NCBI RefSeq assembly: GCF_000761215.1
Contig: NZ_CP009438.1
Span: 6,986,501 to 7,050,500, forward strand
Reading direction: 5' to 3'
Source: Streptomyces glaucescens
GTDB lineage: Bacteria > Actinomycetota > Actinomycetes > Streptomycetales > Streptomycetaceae
DNA length: 64,000 bases
This document shows, piece by piece, positions 1 through 7,322 of the stretch (position 1 is the first letter of the stretch; every line of letters starts with the position of its first letter). The notes under the pieces are model-generated. The model saw nothing but the letters and a program-made list of their open reading frames with translations. It was not told the DNA's origin and did no database searches. Made by a program: the position numbers and the translations under genes.

Positions 1-547
1 CGCCCTCCGGCGCGTCCTCGTAGGAGGCGATACCGGGCCCGGTGGGGGTGACGCCGGCCGCGTCCAGGAGCCGGAACAGCTCGTCGTAGAGGGGGCCGAT
101 GACGGGGCCGATGTGCTCCGGTTCGTAGCTCTCGGCGGTCGCGGTCAGCTCGGCCACCCGTACGGCGGGAACGCTCTTGACGACGACGTCGTTCGTGGGC
201 ATGTGCCCCTCGCTCTCGATCGCTCGGAGCCTCGCCTCGACCTGGACCAGCCGCGCCCGTGCCGCCGCCATGTCCGTCTCCAGTTCGGCCCGGCGCAGGC
301 GCAGCATGCCCCGCAGTTCCCCGGCGCCGACCTTCTCGTCCAGGATGTCCCCGACCTGCTGGAGGGTGAAGCCGAGGTCCTTGAGCGCGATGACGCGGTT
401 GAGGCGGGCCAGTTGGGCGGCCGTGTAGTACCGGTAGCCGCTGACGGGATCGACATGGGCGGGACGCAGCAGCCCGGTGGCGTCGTAGTGACGCAGCATC
501 CGGACCGAGACGCGACCGTGGCGGGCGAAGTCTCCGATGGTGAACAT
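1..547 (-). CDS. MerR-family regulator with GyrI-like effector domain (3' end cut by window edge)
   Basis: About 182 residues lie in the window; the C-terminus is beyond base 1. The start reads MFTIGDFARHGRVSVRMLRH, the classic MerR winged helix, followed by YYTAAQLARLNRVIALKDLG and a dimerisation helix (about 80-115). From about residue 125 a second domain begins (VVKSVPAVRVAEL), matching the GyrI-like/multidrug-binding effector domain of BmrR-type regulators. Such proteins bind a hydrophobic ligand and activate a promoter with an over-long spacer, often their own. The ATG at 547 is preceded by GGAG about 9 bases upstream. A dyad with a TTGACC element lies just upstream (567-590). The target gene is probably outside the window. 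Confidence 0.85.
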   Translation of the reverse strand, partial: MFTIGDFARHGRVSVRMLRHYDATGLLRPAHVDPVSGYRYYTAAQLARLNRVIALKDLGFTLQQVGDILDEKVGAGELRGMLRLRRAELETDMAAARARLVQVEARLRAIESEGHMPTNDVVVKSVPAVRVAELTATAESYEPEHIGPVIGPLYDELFRLLDAAGVTPTGPGIASYEDAPEG

Positions 548-566
548 GATGTCTCCGAGCTGACCG

Positions 567-590
567 CCTGACACGGTGTGAGGGTCAAGG
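567..590 (-). promoter_or_regulatory. imperfect dyad with TTGACC element upstream of the MerR gene
   Basis: The stretch CCTGACACGGTGTGAGGGTC and the four bases after it form an imperfect inverted repeat. On the minus strand it supplies TTGACC about 35 bases before the MerR start. MerR regulators usually bind such dyads between -35 and -10 of their own promoter. I cannot place a convincing -10 hexamer. Confidence 0.4.
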
Positions 591-692
591 CCGGTACGCC
601 CGCCGCGGGGAAGGGAGCCGGGGAGAGGAGTCGGGGAAGGGGGCGATCCGTCCTGCGCGCCGCCCTGCCGGGCACGGGCGGCGCGGCAGGTG

Positions 693-1352
693 TCACGCGG
701 TCTGTTCGGGCCGCTCGCCGGCCTCGGGCTGCGCGGACTGCGGTGCGGACGGGGCGGCGGAGGCGTCGGCCGCCGTGTAGTAGACCGAGGTGCCCTGCTT
801 GGTGCGCTGGGCCTGGCCCTTCGCCACGAGTGCTTCGAGCGTGGTGCGCACGACGGCCGTCTTGATGTTCCGCCCGGGGTGGGACTCGCCGAGGGCGGAG
901 GCGACCTCCGCGGCCGAGCGGGGCTCCCTGAGTTCGCCGAGGTGGCCCCGGACGAGGTCGACGAGTGTCGGCTGGTCCGGCTTGCGGGCGGCGGCCGGTG
1001 CCTTGCGGGCGGCCGGCTTGGCCGCCTTCGCGTCAGCGGGCGCGGCCTGCGCCTTCTTGCCCCGTGCCCGCTTCGTTCCCGCGGACGCGGAGGACTTCTT
1101 GCGGGGAGCGGGCACGGCGACCGGGTCGGCCGCCGGTTCCGGGGTGGCGGGGGCGGCCGGCGCGAGACCGAGCGCCTGCTGCATGGTGACGAGCACGGCG
1201 TGGTCGCGCTGCAGTACCGCAAGCTGTTCCTGGAGGGCGTCGATCTCCGAGCTGATGCGCTTCTGTTCCTCGGTGTTGCGTTCGAGGTCGGTCGTCACCT
1301 GGGCGGCGTACTGCGACGCCAGGTCGCTGGGGGCCGTGGTGTTCTCGGGCAT
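693..1352 (-). CDS. coiled-coil, Ala/Lys-rich linker, winged-helix protein (probable DNA-binding regulator)
   Basis: A 219-residue protein in three parts: an N-terminal heptad-rich helix (about 15-65; DLERNTEEQKRISSEIDALQ), a histone-H1-like linker rich in Ala, Lys and Pro (about 75-135; KRARGKKAQAAPADAKAAKP), and a compact C-terminal domain (about 137-195; TLVDLVRGHLGELREPRSAA) that resembles a winged helix ending in TSVYYTA. Dimerisation plus DNA binding is inferred; I cannot name the family. ATG at 1352 was chosen because GAGGAAAGG precedes it at ideal distance; upstream in-frame ATGs would add about 90 non-family-like residues. Confidence 0.75.
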   Translation of the reverse strand: MPENTTAPSDLASQYAAQVTTDLERNTEEQKRISSEIDALQEQLAVLQRDHAVLVTMQQALGLAPAAPATPEPAADPVAVPAPRKKSSASAGTKRARGKKAQAAPADAKAAKPAARKAPAAARKPDQPTLVDLVRGHLGELREPRSAAEVASALGESHPGRNIKTAVVRTTLEALVAKGQAQRTKQGTSVYYTAADASAAPSAPQSAQPEAGERPEQTA

Positions 1353-1754
1353 GACGGTTGAACCTTTCCTCGGCTGCGGCACGGCCTGCGCGCGCAGGCG
1401 GGTAGCGCCGAGAGCGTCTCTCGACGCGCTGCTGGTCAGTTGGCCGCACATGCTGCCATGCAGCGTGGGATAGCGATAGTACGGCCAGGACCTGGTTGTC
1501 GCGGGGAGCGCCGAGCCGAGACAACCCTTCAGTGTCCGCGCGGCGGTTCGCAGCGGCCTGCCGCCGGGGACGGGCCGCCGGTCGCGCCGATAAGGGGACT
1601 TCTGTGCGAACACGGTCCGCTCCACCTCGCGAACCAGGTGCGGCAGTGCCGTACACGAAGAGGCGCCGGTGCCAACTCGCCTGCATTGCAGCCCAGTTGA
1701 GTCGCTGAGGCTGCGCTGCCGGCCGGGCGTGGGGCGCCCGTCGCCCGGTGCGGC
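1353..1754. other. intergenic stretch of about 400 bases
   Basis: No convincing gene on either strand. It should hold the promoter of the leftward coiled-coil protein and the end of the leftward monooxygenase transcript. A 7-base inverted repeat GGTTGTC (1494-1500)/GACAACC (1520-1526) is the only structure I noticed. Confidence 0.5.
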
Positions 1755-3188
1755 TCAGCCGGCGGTACCGAACCACCGGGCCAGCCGGTCCTCCAGGTCC
1801 CGCTGGTCCGCGCCGACCCACGCCACATGACCGTCCGGACGCAACAGCACCGCGGGCACGTCGAGTTCCTCGCAGGCGTCGACGACATGGTCGACCCGGT
1901 CCGCCCAGCCCGCCACCGAGAGGCGGCCGGTCCGGTCGAGCAACAGCCCGCGGCCCCGGTGCGTCAGCTCGTACAGGCGCCCCCGCTCAAGGGCCACGTC
2001 CCGCAGGCGCCGGCCCAGCAGTTCATGGCCCTCACCGAAGTCGTAGCGCACTCCGACAGCGGTGATCATCTCGGTCACGTAGCGGTTCACCTCCTCGAAG
2101 TCCAGCAGCTTCGAGAACAGTCCCCGCAACGCCGTCGACCTGGGATCGTCCCCCATCAGCGCCATCTGCGCACGCGTGTTGGACAGCACCTGCGCACCGA
2201 CCGGGTGACGTTCCGAGTGGTAGGTGTCCAGCAGCCCCTCCGGCGCCCAGCCGTTCACCTCGGCGGCCAGCTTCCAGCCGAGGTTGAACGCGTCCTGGAC
2301 GCCCAGGTTGAGCCCCTGCCCACCGGCCGGCGGGTGGACGTGCGCCGCGTCGCCGGCCAGCAGCACCCGGCCGACCCGGTAGCGCTCGGCCTGCCGGGTG
2401 GCGTCACCGAACCGGGACAGCCAGCGCGGTGAGTGCACTCCGAAGTCGGTGCCGGCGTACGCCCGCAGCTGCCGCCTGAAGTCGTCGAGCGTCGGCGGCG
2501 CCGTCCGGTCCCCGGACACCCCTTCGGCGGGTACGACGATGCGGTACACCCCCTTGTTCCCGTCCACGTCGGGGATGGCACCGAACCGCAGCTGGGTCTT
2601 GCGGACCTCCTCGACGGCGGCGGCGATCGTCGCCGCGTCCTCGGTCACCTCCATGTCCCCCAGGAGCGTCTCGACCTCCGCGGGTTCGCCGGGGAAACCG
2701 ACTCCCAGCTGCTTGCGCACCGTGCTGCGGCCGCCGTCGCAGCCGACGAGGTAGCGCGAGCGCAGCCGTGTGCCGTCGGTCAGTTCGGCCGTCACACCGT
2801 GCTCGTCCTGGCTCAGCACGGCCAGTTCGCAGCCGCGCCGGATCTCGGCGCCGAGTTCGACGGCGCGCTCGGTGAGCAGCCGCTCGGTGTCGGTCTGCGC
2901 GGTCGCGAGGCCGTAGGGGTGCGCGGTGTCCAGCCGGTCGGGCCACGGTTTGGCCATGCCGGCGAAGAGACCGCCCACCTTGAACTGTTCGCTGACCGCG
3001 AGGAACCGGTCGAGCAGCCCCCGCTGGTCCATCACCTCGACGCTGCGCGTGTGCAGGCCCCGCCCCCGGGACTGCCGGGTCGGCTCCGTCAGCTTCTCCA
3101 GCATGAGCGCGCGCACGCCGTGCAGCCGGAGTTCGCAGGCCAGCATGAGGCCGGTCGGTCCGGCACCGACAATGATCACGTCGATCAC
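1755..3188 (-). CDS. rox: Rox-type FAD monooxygenase (rifampicin/aromatic hydroxylase family)
   Basis: A 477-residue class A flavoprotein hydroxylase. Visible motifs are the Rossmann GAGPTG (8-13), the DG motif GCDGGRSTVRK (about 150), and the GD motif LLAGDAAHVHPPAGGQGLN (about 275). The C-terminal thioredoxin-like tail (RLYELTHRGRGLLLDRTGRL, VPAVLLRPDGHVAWVG) matches Rox, which hydroxylates rifampicin and causes ring opening. Length equals Rox (about 475). A near-perfect rifamycin-associated element lies 57 bases upstream, which supports the rifamycin link independently. Substrate assignment is inference from sequence likeness and context; related enzymes act on tetracyclines or aromatic polyketides. 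Confidence 0.85.
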   Translation of the reverse strand: MIDVIIVGAGPTGLMLACELRLHGVRALMLEKLTEPTRQSRGRGLHTRSVEVMDQRGLLDRFLAVSEQFKVGGLFAGMAKPWPDRLDTAHPYGLATAQTDTERLLTERAVELGAEIRRGCELAVLSQDEHGVTAELTDGTRLRSRYLVGCDGGRSTVRKQLGVGFPGEPAEVETLLGDMEVTEDAATIAAAVEEVRKTQLRFGAIPDVDGNKGVYRIVVPAEGVSGDRTAPPTLDDFRRQLRAYAGTDFGVHSPRWLSRFGDATRQAERYRVGRVLLAGDAAHVHPPAGGQGLNLGVQDAFNLGWKLAAEVNGWAPEGLLDTYHSERHPVGAQVLSNTRAQMALMGDDPRSTALRGLFSKLLDFEEVNRYVTEMITAVGVRYDFGEGHELLGRRLRDVALERGRLYELTHRGRGLLLDRTGRLSVAGWADRVDHVVDACEELDVPAVLLRPDGHVAWVGADQRDLEDRLARWFGTAG

Positions 3189-3244
3189 GAGAATCCCATT
3201 TCTGCAGGTCCCTGGCTTCAGGCCGGCGATTCTGCGGCATCACG

Positions 3245-3264
3245 GGGGCCTTGCCGCAAGCCCC
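3245..3264 (-). promoter_or_regulatory. rifamycin-associated element (RAE) upstream of rox
   Basis: On the minus strand this reads GGGGCTTGCGGCAAGGCCCC, which matches my memory of the 19-bp RAE consensus found before rifamycin-inactivation genes in actinomycetes. The arms GGGGCTTGC and GCAAGGCCC surround one base, with one mismatch. It sits 57 bases before the rox start and points at it, so rifamycin-induced expression of rox is the expected role. Confidence 0.8.
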
Positions 3265-3373
3265 CCGGTGCGCTATAAGTTGAGAGTGGCGAGGAGTGCG
3301 GACGACTCCTTGCCTTCTTTTTTGCCCTCGTGCCGAGGCGCCGTGCCCCGTCGGCCGAAGGCGCTCCGCGCTC

Positions 3374-3390
3374 ATTACCCGAGGGGTAAT
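3374..3390. promoter_or_regulatory. 7-base inverted repeat, candidate operator of the SnoaL-like gene
   Basis: ATTACCC-GAG-GGGTAAT is a perfect inverted repeat with a 3-base spacer, 71 bases before the SnoaL-like start and AT-rich against its surroundings. The shape fits a TetR- or MarR-type site; the regulator is not identified. Confidence 0.5.
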
Positions 3391-3461
3391 CGACCGTTCG
3401 CCCCGCGTCGCGCAGGATCGTCACAGCAACCCCGACCGGCCGCAGCAGCGAGGAGAGCGCC

Positions 3462-3917
3462 ATGTCCGTGAAGAGCACCGTTACCGAGGCGTCGTCGGCC
3501 CCCCAGCAGACGGTCGCGGAGGCCACCCGGGCCGTCGTGGAAGAGTTCCTCGCGGCCCGGCTGGCCGGGGACACCGCGAAACTCGTCCGGCTCTTCGCCG
3601 ACGAAGTCGACTGGCAGCTCGCCGAGAACCCCGGCGTGCCGTGGATCCGCCCGCGGTCCACCGCCGCCGAGTGCGCCGCGCAGGCCGAGGAGCTGACGGC
3701 GTACACCGTGCCCGAGGACGCGCGTGCCTCCGTCCACACGTTCCTCGTCGACGGGACCGACGCCGTGCTGGCGGGACACCTGTCGGGCACCGTACGGGCG
3801 ACGGGGAAGTCCTTCGAGGGGCCGTTCGCGCTGCACCTGACCGTCGAGAACGGCCGCATCACCCGGCACCACCTCTACGAGAACAGCCGGTCGATCGCCG
3901 AGGCCTGCGCCCCGTAG
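3462..3917 (+). CDS. SnoaL-like/NTF2-fold protein
   Basis: A 151-residue protein with the NTF2/ketosteroid-isomerase-like pattern: an N-terminal helix pair (VVEEFLAARLAGDTAKLVRL), FADEVDWQL, then sheet strands ending FALHLTVENGRITRHHLYEN. Members include SnoaL polyketide cyclases, limonene-epoxide-hydrolase-like enzymes and many of unknown function, so no substrate is assigned. The ATG is preceded by GAGGAG. It is divergent from rox, with the RAE and a separate inverted repeat between them, and ends at a strong hairpin shared with the convergent transporter gene. Confidence 0.8.
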   Translation: MSVKSTVTEASSAPQQTVAEATRAVVEEFLAARLAGDTAKLVRLFADEVDWQLAENPGVPWIRPRSTAAECAAQAEELTAYTVPEDARASVHTFLVDGTDAVLAGHLSGTVRATGKSFEGPFALHLTVENGRITRHHLYENSRSIAEACAP

Positions 3918-3930
3918 GGCGAACGCGGAA

Positions 3931-3972
3931 CCGCCCGCCGCCCCTCGGTCACTGCCGAGGGGCGGCGGGCGG
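3931..3972. terminator. strong bidirectional hairpin between convergent genes
   Basis: A perfect 18-bp stem (CCGCCCGCCGCCCCTCGG and its complement) closes on a 6-base loop TCACTG. It lies 13 bases after the SnoaL-like stop and 47 bases from the end of the leftward transporter gene. Confidence 0.85.
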
Positions 3973-4019
3973 GCCGTTCGCGGTGGCGGCTGCGGCGGCC
4001 GGCTCCGAGGACCGGTCGC

Positions 4020-5402
4020 TCAGCTCCTCGGGGCCTCGACCGAGGGCGCCGAACCCGGCAGCGGGCGACCGGCCGACTCGGCCATGCGCCACACCGCGAA
4101 ACCGCCGATGACGGCGGCGGCCATCATGTAGTAGGCGGGCATCATCATGTCGCCGGTCGCACCGATCAGGGCCGTGACCACCAGCGGGGTCGTGCCGCCG
4201 AACAGGGACACGGACACGTTGAAGCCGATCGACAGGGAACCGTAGCGGACCCGGGTCGGGAACAGCGCGGGAAGCGCCGCCGGCATGGCCGCGGTGAAGC
4301 AGACCAGCAGCAGGCCCAGTGCGCCCATGCCCAGGCCGACGGCGGCCAGACTGCCGTCCCGGATCAGCAGCAGCGCGGGGACGGACAGGAACAGGAAGCC
4401 CGCGCAGCCCACCGCGATCACCGGACGGCGGCCGACCCGGTCGGTCAGCGCGCCCACGAACGGCTGCGCGATCATCATCAGCGCCATGACGGCCAGGACC
4501 ACCAGCAGGCCGTGCGTCGCGTCGTAGTGCAGCTCACTGGTCAGATAGCTGGGCATGTACGACAGCAGCATGTAGTCGGTCACGTTGAAGACCAGCACCA
4601 GGCCGACGCAGAGCAGCAGCGCCCGCCACTGGCCGGCGACCATCTCCCGCAGCGGCACCTTGGGCCGGGCGGCCTCGGCCTTCTCCACCTCGGCCGCGAA
4701 GGCCGGGGTCTCCTCCAGGCGCATCCGCAGGTACAGGCCGATGAGGCCCATGGGGCCCGCGATCAGGAACGGCAGCCGCCAGCCCCACGACAGCAGGTCG
4801 TCGGCCGACAGCACGGCCGTCAGCAGTGTCACCAGTCCGGCGCCGCCGATGTACCCGGCGAGCGTCCCGAACTCCAGCCAGCTGCCGAGGAAGCCGCGCC
4901 GCTTGTCGGGGGCGTACTCGGCGATGAACGTGGACGCGCCCGCGTACTCGCCGCCGGTGGAGAAGCCCTGGACCAGCCGGGCCGCCAGCAGCAGGACGGG
5001 CGCGCCCACGCCGATCGCCGCGTACGACGGGATCAGGCCGATGGCGAAGGTGCCCGCCGCCATCATGATCATGGTCAGGGCGAGGACCTTCTGCCGGCCG
5101 ACGCGGTCGCCGAGCGGTCCGAAGACCATGCCGCCGAGCGGACGGACCAGGAAGGCCGCGGCGAAGGCGCCGAACGTGGACAGCAGCTGTGCGGTGGGAT
5201 TGCCCGAGGGGAAGAAGACCTTGCCGAGCGTGACCGCGATGTAGCTGTAGACACCGAAGTCGAACCATTCCATGGCGTTGCCCAGCGCTGCCGCCTTGGC
5301 GGCGCGCTTGACCAGCGCGGGGTCGGTGACCGTGGCGTCGGGGGTGTGCGCGTGGCGGGTCTGCGGTGCGGACGGGGGAGCGGCGACTGTCGCGGTCGAC
5401 AA
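4020..5402 (-). CDS. MFS transporter of the metabolite:H+ symporter type (ProP-like)
   Basis: Twelve hydrophobic segments with the MHS signatures NAMEWFDFGVYSYIA (TM1), PLGGMVFGPLGDRVGRQ (loop 2-3) and LVQGFSTGGEYAGASTFIAEYAP (TM4-5). These proteins import osmolytes or carboxylates with protons across the cytoplasmic membrane; E. coli ProP takes up proline and betaine. A TTG at 5402 gives 460 residues with a normal 30-residue lead before TM1. An ATG at 5555 would add 51 residues of low-complexity, non-family sequence, and neither start has a strong ribosome site, so the start is uncertain. The C-terminus lacks the ProP coiled coil. Substrate unknown. Confidence 0.82.
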   Translation of the reverse strand: MSTATVAAPPSAPQTRHAHTPDATVTDPALVKRAAKAAALGNAMEWFDFGVYSYIAVTLGKVFFPSGNPTAQLLSTFGAFAAAFLVRPLGGMVFGPLGDRVGRQKVLALTMIMMAAGTFAIGLIPSYAAIGVGAPVLLLAARLVQGFSTGGEYAGASTFIAEYAPDKRRGFLGSWLEFGTLAGYIGGAGLVTLLTAVLSADDLLSWGWRLPFLIAGPMGLIGLYLRMRLEETPAFAAEVEKAEAARPKVPLREMVAGQWRALLLCVGLVLVFNVTDYMLLSYMPSYLTSELHYDATHGLLVVLAVMALMMIAQPFVGALTDRVGRRPVIAVGCAGFLFLSVPALLLIRDGSLAAVGLGMGALGLLLVCFTAAMPAALPALFPTRVRYGSLSIGFNVSVSLFGGTTPLVVTALIGATGDMMMPAYYMMAAAVIGGFAVWRMAESAGRPLPGSAPSVEAPRS

Positions 5403-5811
5403 GAGTTCGCTCGCCTGCCTTTCGTCGGGAACAGGGACGGGTCCGCGCGGCGACGCTGTCGGCGGGCCGAAAAGCGACGATAGGTGCCGTTCACCCCGTG
5501 ACGCAGCGTGAGACTCGCGCGACGCGGTGTCCCGAAAGGGCGTGTCACCAGGCATGACCGCCCCGCCCGCGACGGCTGTTTCCCGATCTCCGTGTGAGTC
5601 ATCTCGCGCCCGGAGGGGCGGTGGCGCCGGTGGCGCGGCCGACGGTGGCGGGGCTGCCGCGCGGCGCGCGAGGCCGCCTTCCGCCCGGCGCGCATGCAGG
5701 TCCAGACCTTGACGTGCCCATGGCGCGCGGCTAGCTTCCGGAATCAGCCGCCATTCACGCACTCAAGCATCGATCACGTATGTGAACGCGATGCCGACGG
5801 AAAGGCCCCCC
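5403..5811. other. intergenic stretch of about 410 bases between divergent genes
   Basis: It holds the promoters of the leftward transporter and the rightward alginate-lyase-like gene. Part (5403-5555) would be coding if the transporter used the upstream ATG. No other gene seen. Confidence 0.45.
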
Positions 5812-7086
5812 ATGCGCGCCGGAGTCCTCAAACCCACCCTCCTCGCCGCGGCCGGCGCCCTCCTGGCGGGTGTCCTCGCGGCACCGGCCGCGGCCGGCCG
5901 GCCCGCCCCGGCTCCCGCCGCCCGGACCGCGCCGGCGGCCCTCGGGACGGCCGCGCCCGCCCGCGACACGGCCGAGCCCGTCATCCCCGCCTCGCAGGCC
6001 GCCCCCGCCGCCTTCACCCACCCGGGCGTGGGGGTCAGCCGTGCCCAGCTCGACACCCTGCGCACCCGTGTCGGCGCGGGCACCGCCCCGCAGGCCGCCG
6101 CCTTCGGGCAGATGATGAACTCGCGGTACGCCTCCCTCGCGTACACGCCGCACCCGCGCGCGGTCGTCGAATGCGGCTCGTACTCCAACCCCGACAACGG
6201 CTGCACGGACGAACGCCAGGACGCCATCGCCGCGTACACCCACGCGCTGGCCTGGTACGTCACCCGCGACACCGCCCACGCCGCCAAGGCGATCCAGATC
6301 ATGGACGCCTGGTCGGCCACCATCCGTGACCACACCAACAGCAACGCGCCGCTGCAGACCGCCTGGGCCGCCTCCTCCTGGCCCAAGGCCGCCGAGATCA
6401 TCAAGCACGCCTACGGCGCCTGGCCGAACGCCGGCCGCTTCGCCACCATGCTCCGCACCGTGTACCACCCGGAGATACGGAACGGCTCGAACTCCAACGG
6501 CAACTGGGAGCTGAGCATGACCCAGGCGATGATCGGCATCGGCGTCTTCCTCGACGACAAGGACGTCTACGACCACGCCGTGGCCCTCTTCCGCAACCGC
6601 GTGCCCGCTTACGTCTACCTGACCTCCGACGGCGCCCTGCCCCGCACCAAGCCGGGCGACGGACGTGACACCCGGGACGAGATCATCGCCTACTGGCACC
6701 GCCAGACCACGTTCGTGAACGGGCTGTCCCAGGAGACCTGCCGCGACTTCACGCACACCGGTTACGGCATCGCGGCCATGGCCCAGGTCGCCGAGACCTC
6801 CCGGATCCAAGGCCAGGACCTCTACCCGGAGTTCGGCGAGCGGATCCGGCACGCCCTCGGCTTCCACGCCACGTACGAACGGAACGACCCGCCGTCCTGG
6901 CTGTGTGGCGGCACCGTCGAGCGCGGTCTCGGCCCCGTCACGGAGATCGGCTACAACGCCCTGCACAACCGCCTCGGCAACGCCATGACCAACACCCGGA
7001 CGTACACCCTGGCCCGGCGACCGATGGGGACGAACAACCTCTTCGTCGCCTGGGAGACGCTCACGCACGGCGACAACCCCTCCTGA
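5812..7086 (+). CDS. secreted alginate-lyase-like protein
   Basis: A 424-residue protein with a Sec signal peptide (about 1-28, MRAGVLKPTLLAAAGALLAG), a Pro/Ala-rich spacer to about 70, and a helical toroid domain. The central segments SNSNGNWELSMTQAMIGIGV and HTNSNAPLQTAWAASSWPKA are typical of the alginate lyase family (alpha6/alpha-toroid, PL5-like), which cleave uronic-acid polymers by beta-elimination. Which polysaccharide it attacks is unknown. ATG at 5812 is used because GGAAAGG precedes it; a GTG 30 bases upstream is possible. It is followed by a terminator, so it is probably monocistronic. Confidence 0.8.
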   Translation: MRAGVLKPTLLAAAGALLAGVLAAPAAAGRPAPAPAARTAPAALGTAAPARDTAEPVIPASQAAPAAFTHPGVGVSRAQLDTLRTRVGAGTAPQAAAFGQMMNSRYASLAYTPHPRAVVECGSYSNPDNGCTDERQDAIAAYTHALAWYVTRDTAHAAKAIQIMDAWSATIRDHTNSNAPLQTAWAASSWPKAAEIIKHAYGAWPNAGRFATMLRTVYHPEIRNGSNSNGNWELSMTQAMIGIGVFLDDKDVYDHAVALFRNRVPAYVYLTSDGALPRTKPGDGRDTRDEIIAYWHRQTTFVNGLSQETCRDFTHTGYGIAAMAQVAETSRIQGQDLYPEFGERIRHALGFHATYERNDPPSWLCGGTVERGLGPVTEIGYNALHNRLGNAMTNTRTYTLARRPMGTNNLFVAWETLTHGDNPS

Positions 7087-7105
7087 CGGAGCGGCGGAGC
7101 GGGCG

Positions 7106-7144
7106 GGGCGGGCCGTGCGGGGGCGCGGCCCGCCCAGGATTTTG
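7106..7144 (+). terminator. hairpin plus T-run after the alginate-lyase-like gene
   Basis: A 10-bp stem GGGCGGGCCG (7106-7115)/CGGCCCGCCC (7126-7135) with a 10-base loop is followed by AGGATTTTG, an intrinsic terminator 20 bases after the stop. Confidence 0.75.
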
Positions 7145-7152
7145 CCAGGGCA

Positions 7153-7181
7153 TTGACAAAAGCAAGACGCCTCGTCACAGT
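7153..7181 (+). promoter_or_regulatory. candidate promoter of the sugar dehydrogenase/ThuA operon
   Basis: A consensus -35 TTGACA (7153-7158) is followed after 17 bases by CACAGT, a weak -10, about 140 bases before the ATG at 7323. The -35 is clear, the -10 is not. Confidence 0.4.
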
Positions 7182-7322
7182 GCAAGTGACTCTCACCCGC
7201 ACGCAATTCTCGTGTGCGACTCATGTAATTCACCGTGAAAGAGCACCGCTGACGCACGCGGCAAGCGCGGCCGGCGCGCGCCTTGCCTGACATCCCCCCA
7301 CGTCAGGAAGGAAAGCTCCGTC

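Noticed and set aside
5403..5762. Upstream ATG starts for the ProP-like transporter
   Set aside because: They add 51-120 residues of low-complexity sequence not seen in the family; the TTG at 5402 gives a normal N-terminus, though evidence is not decisive.
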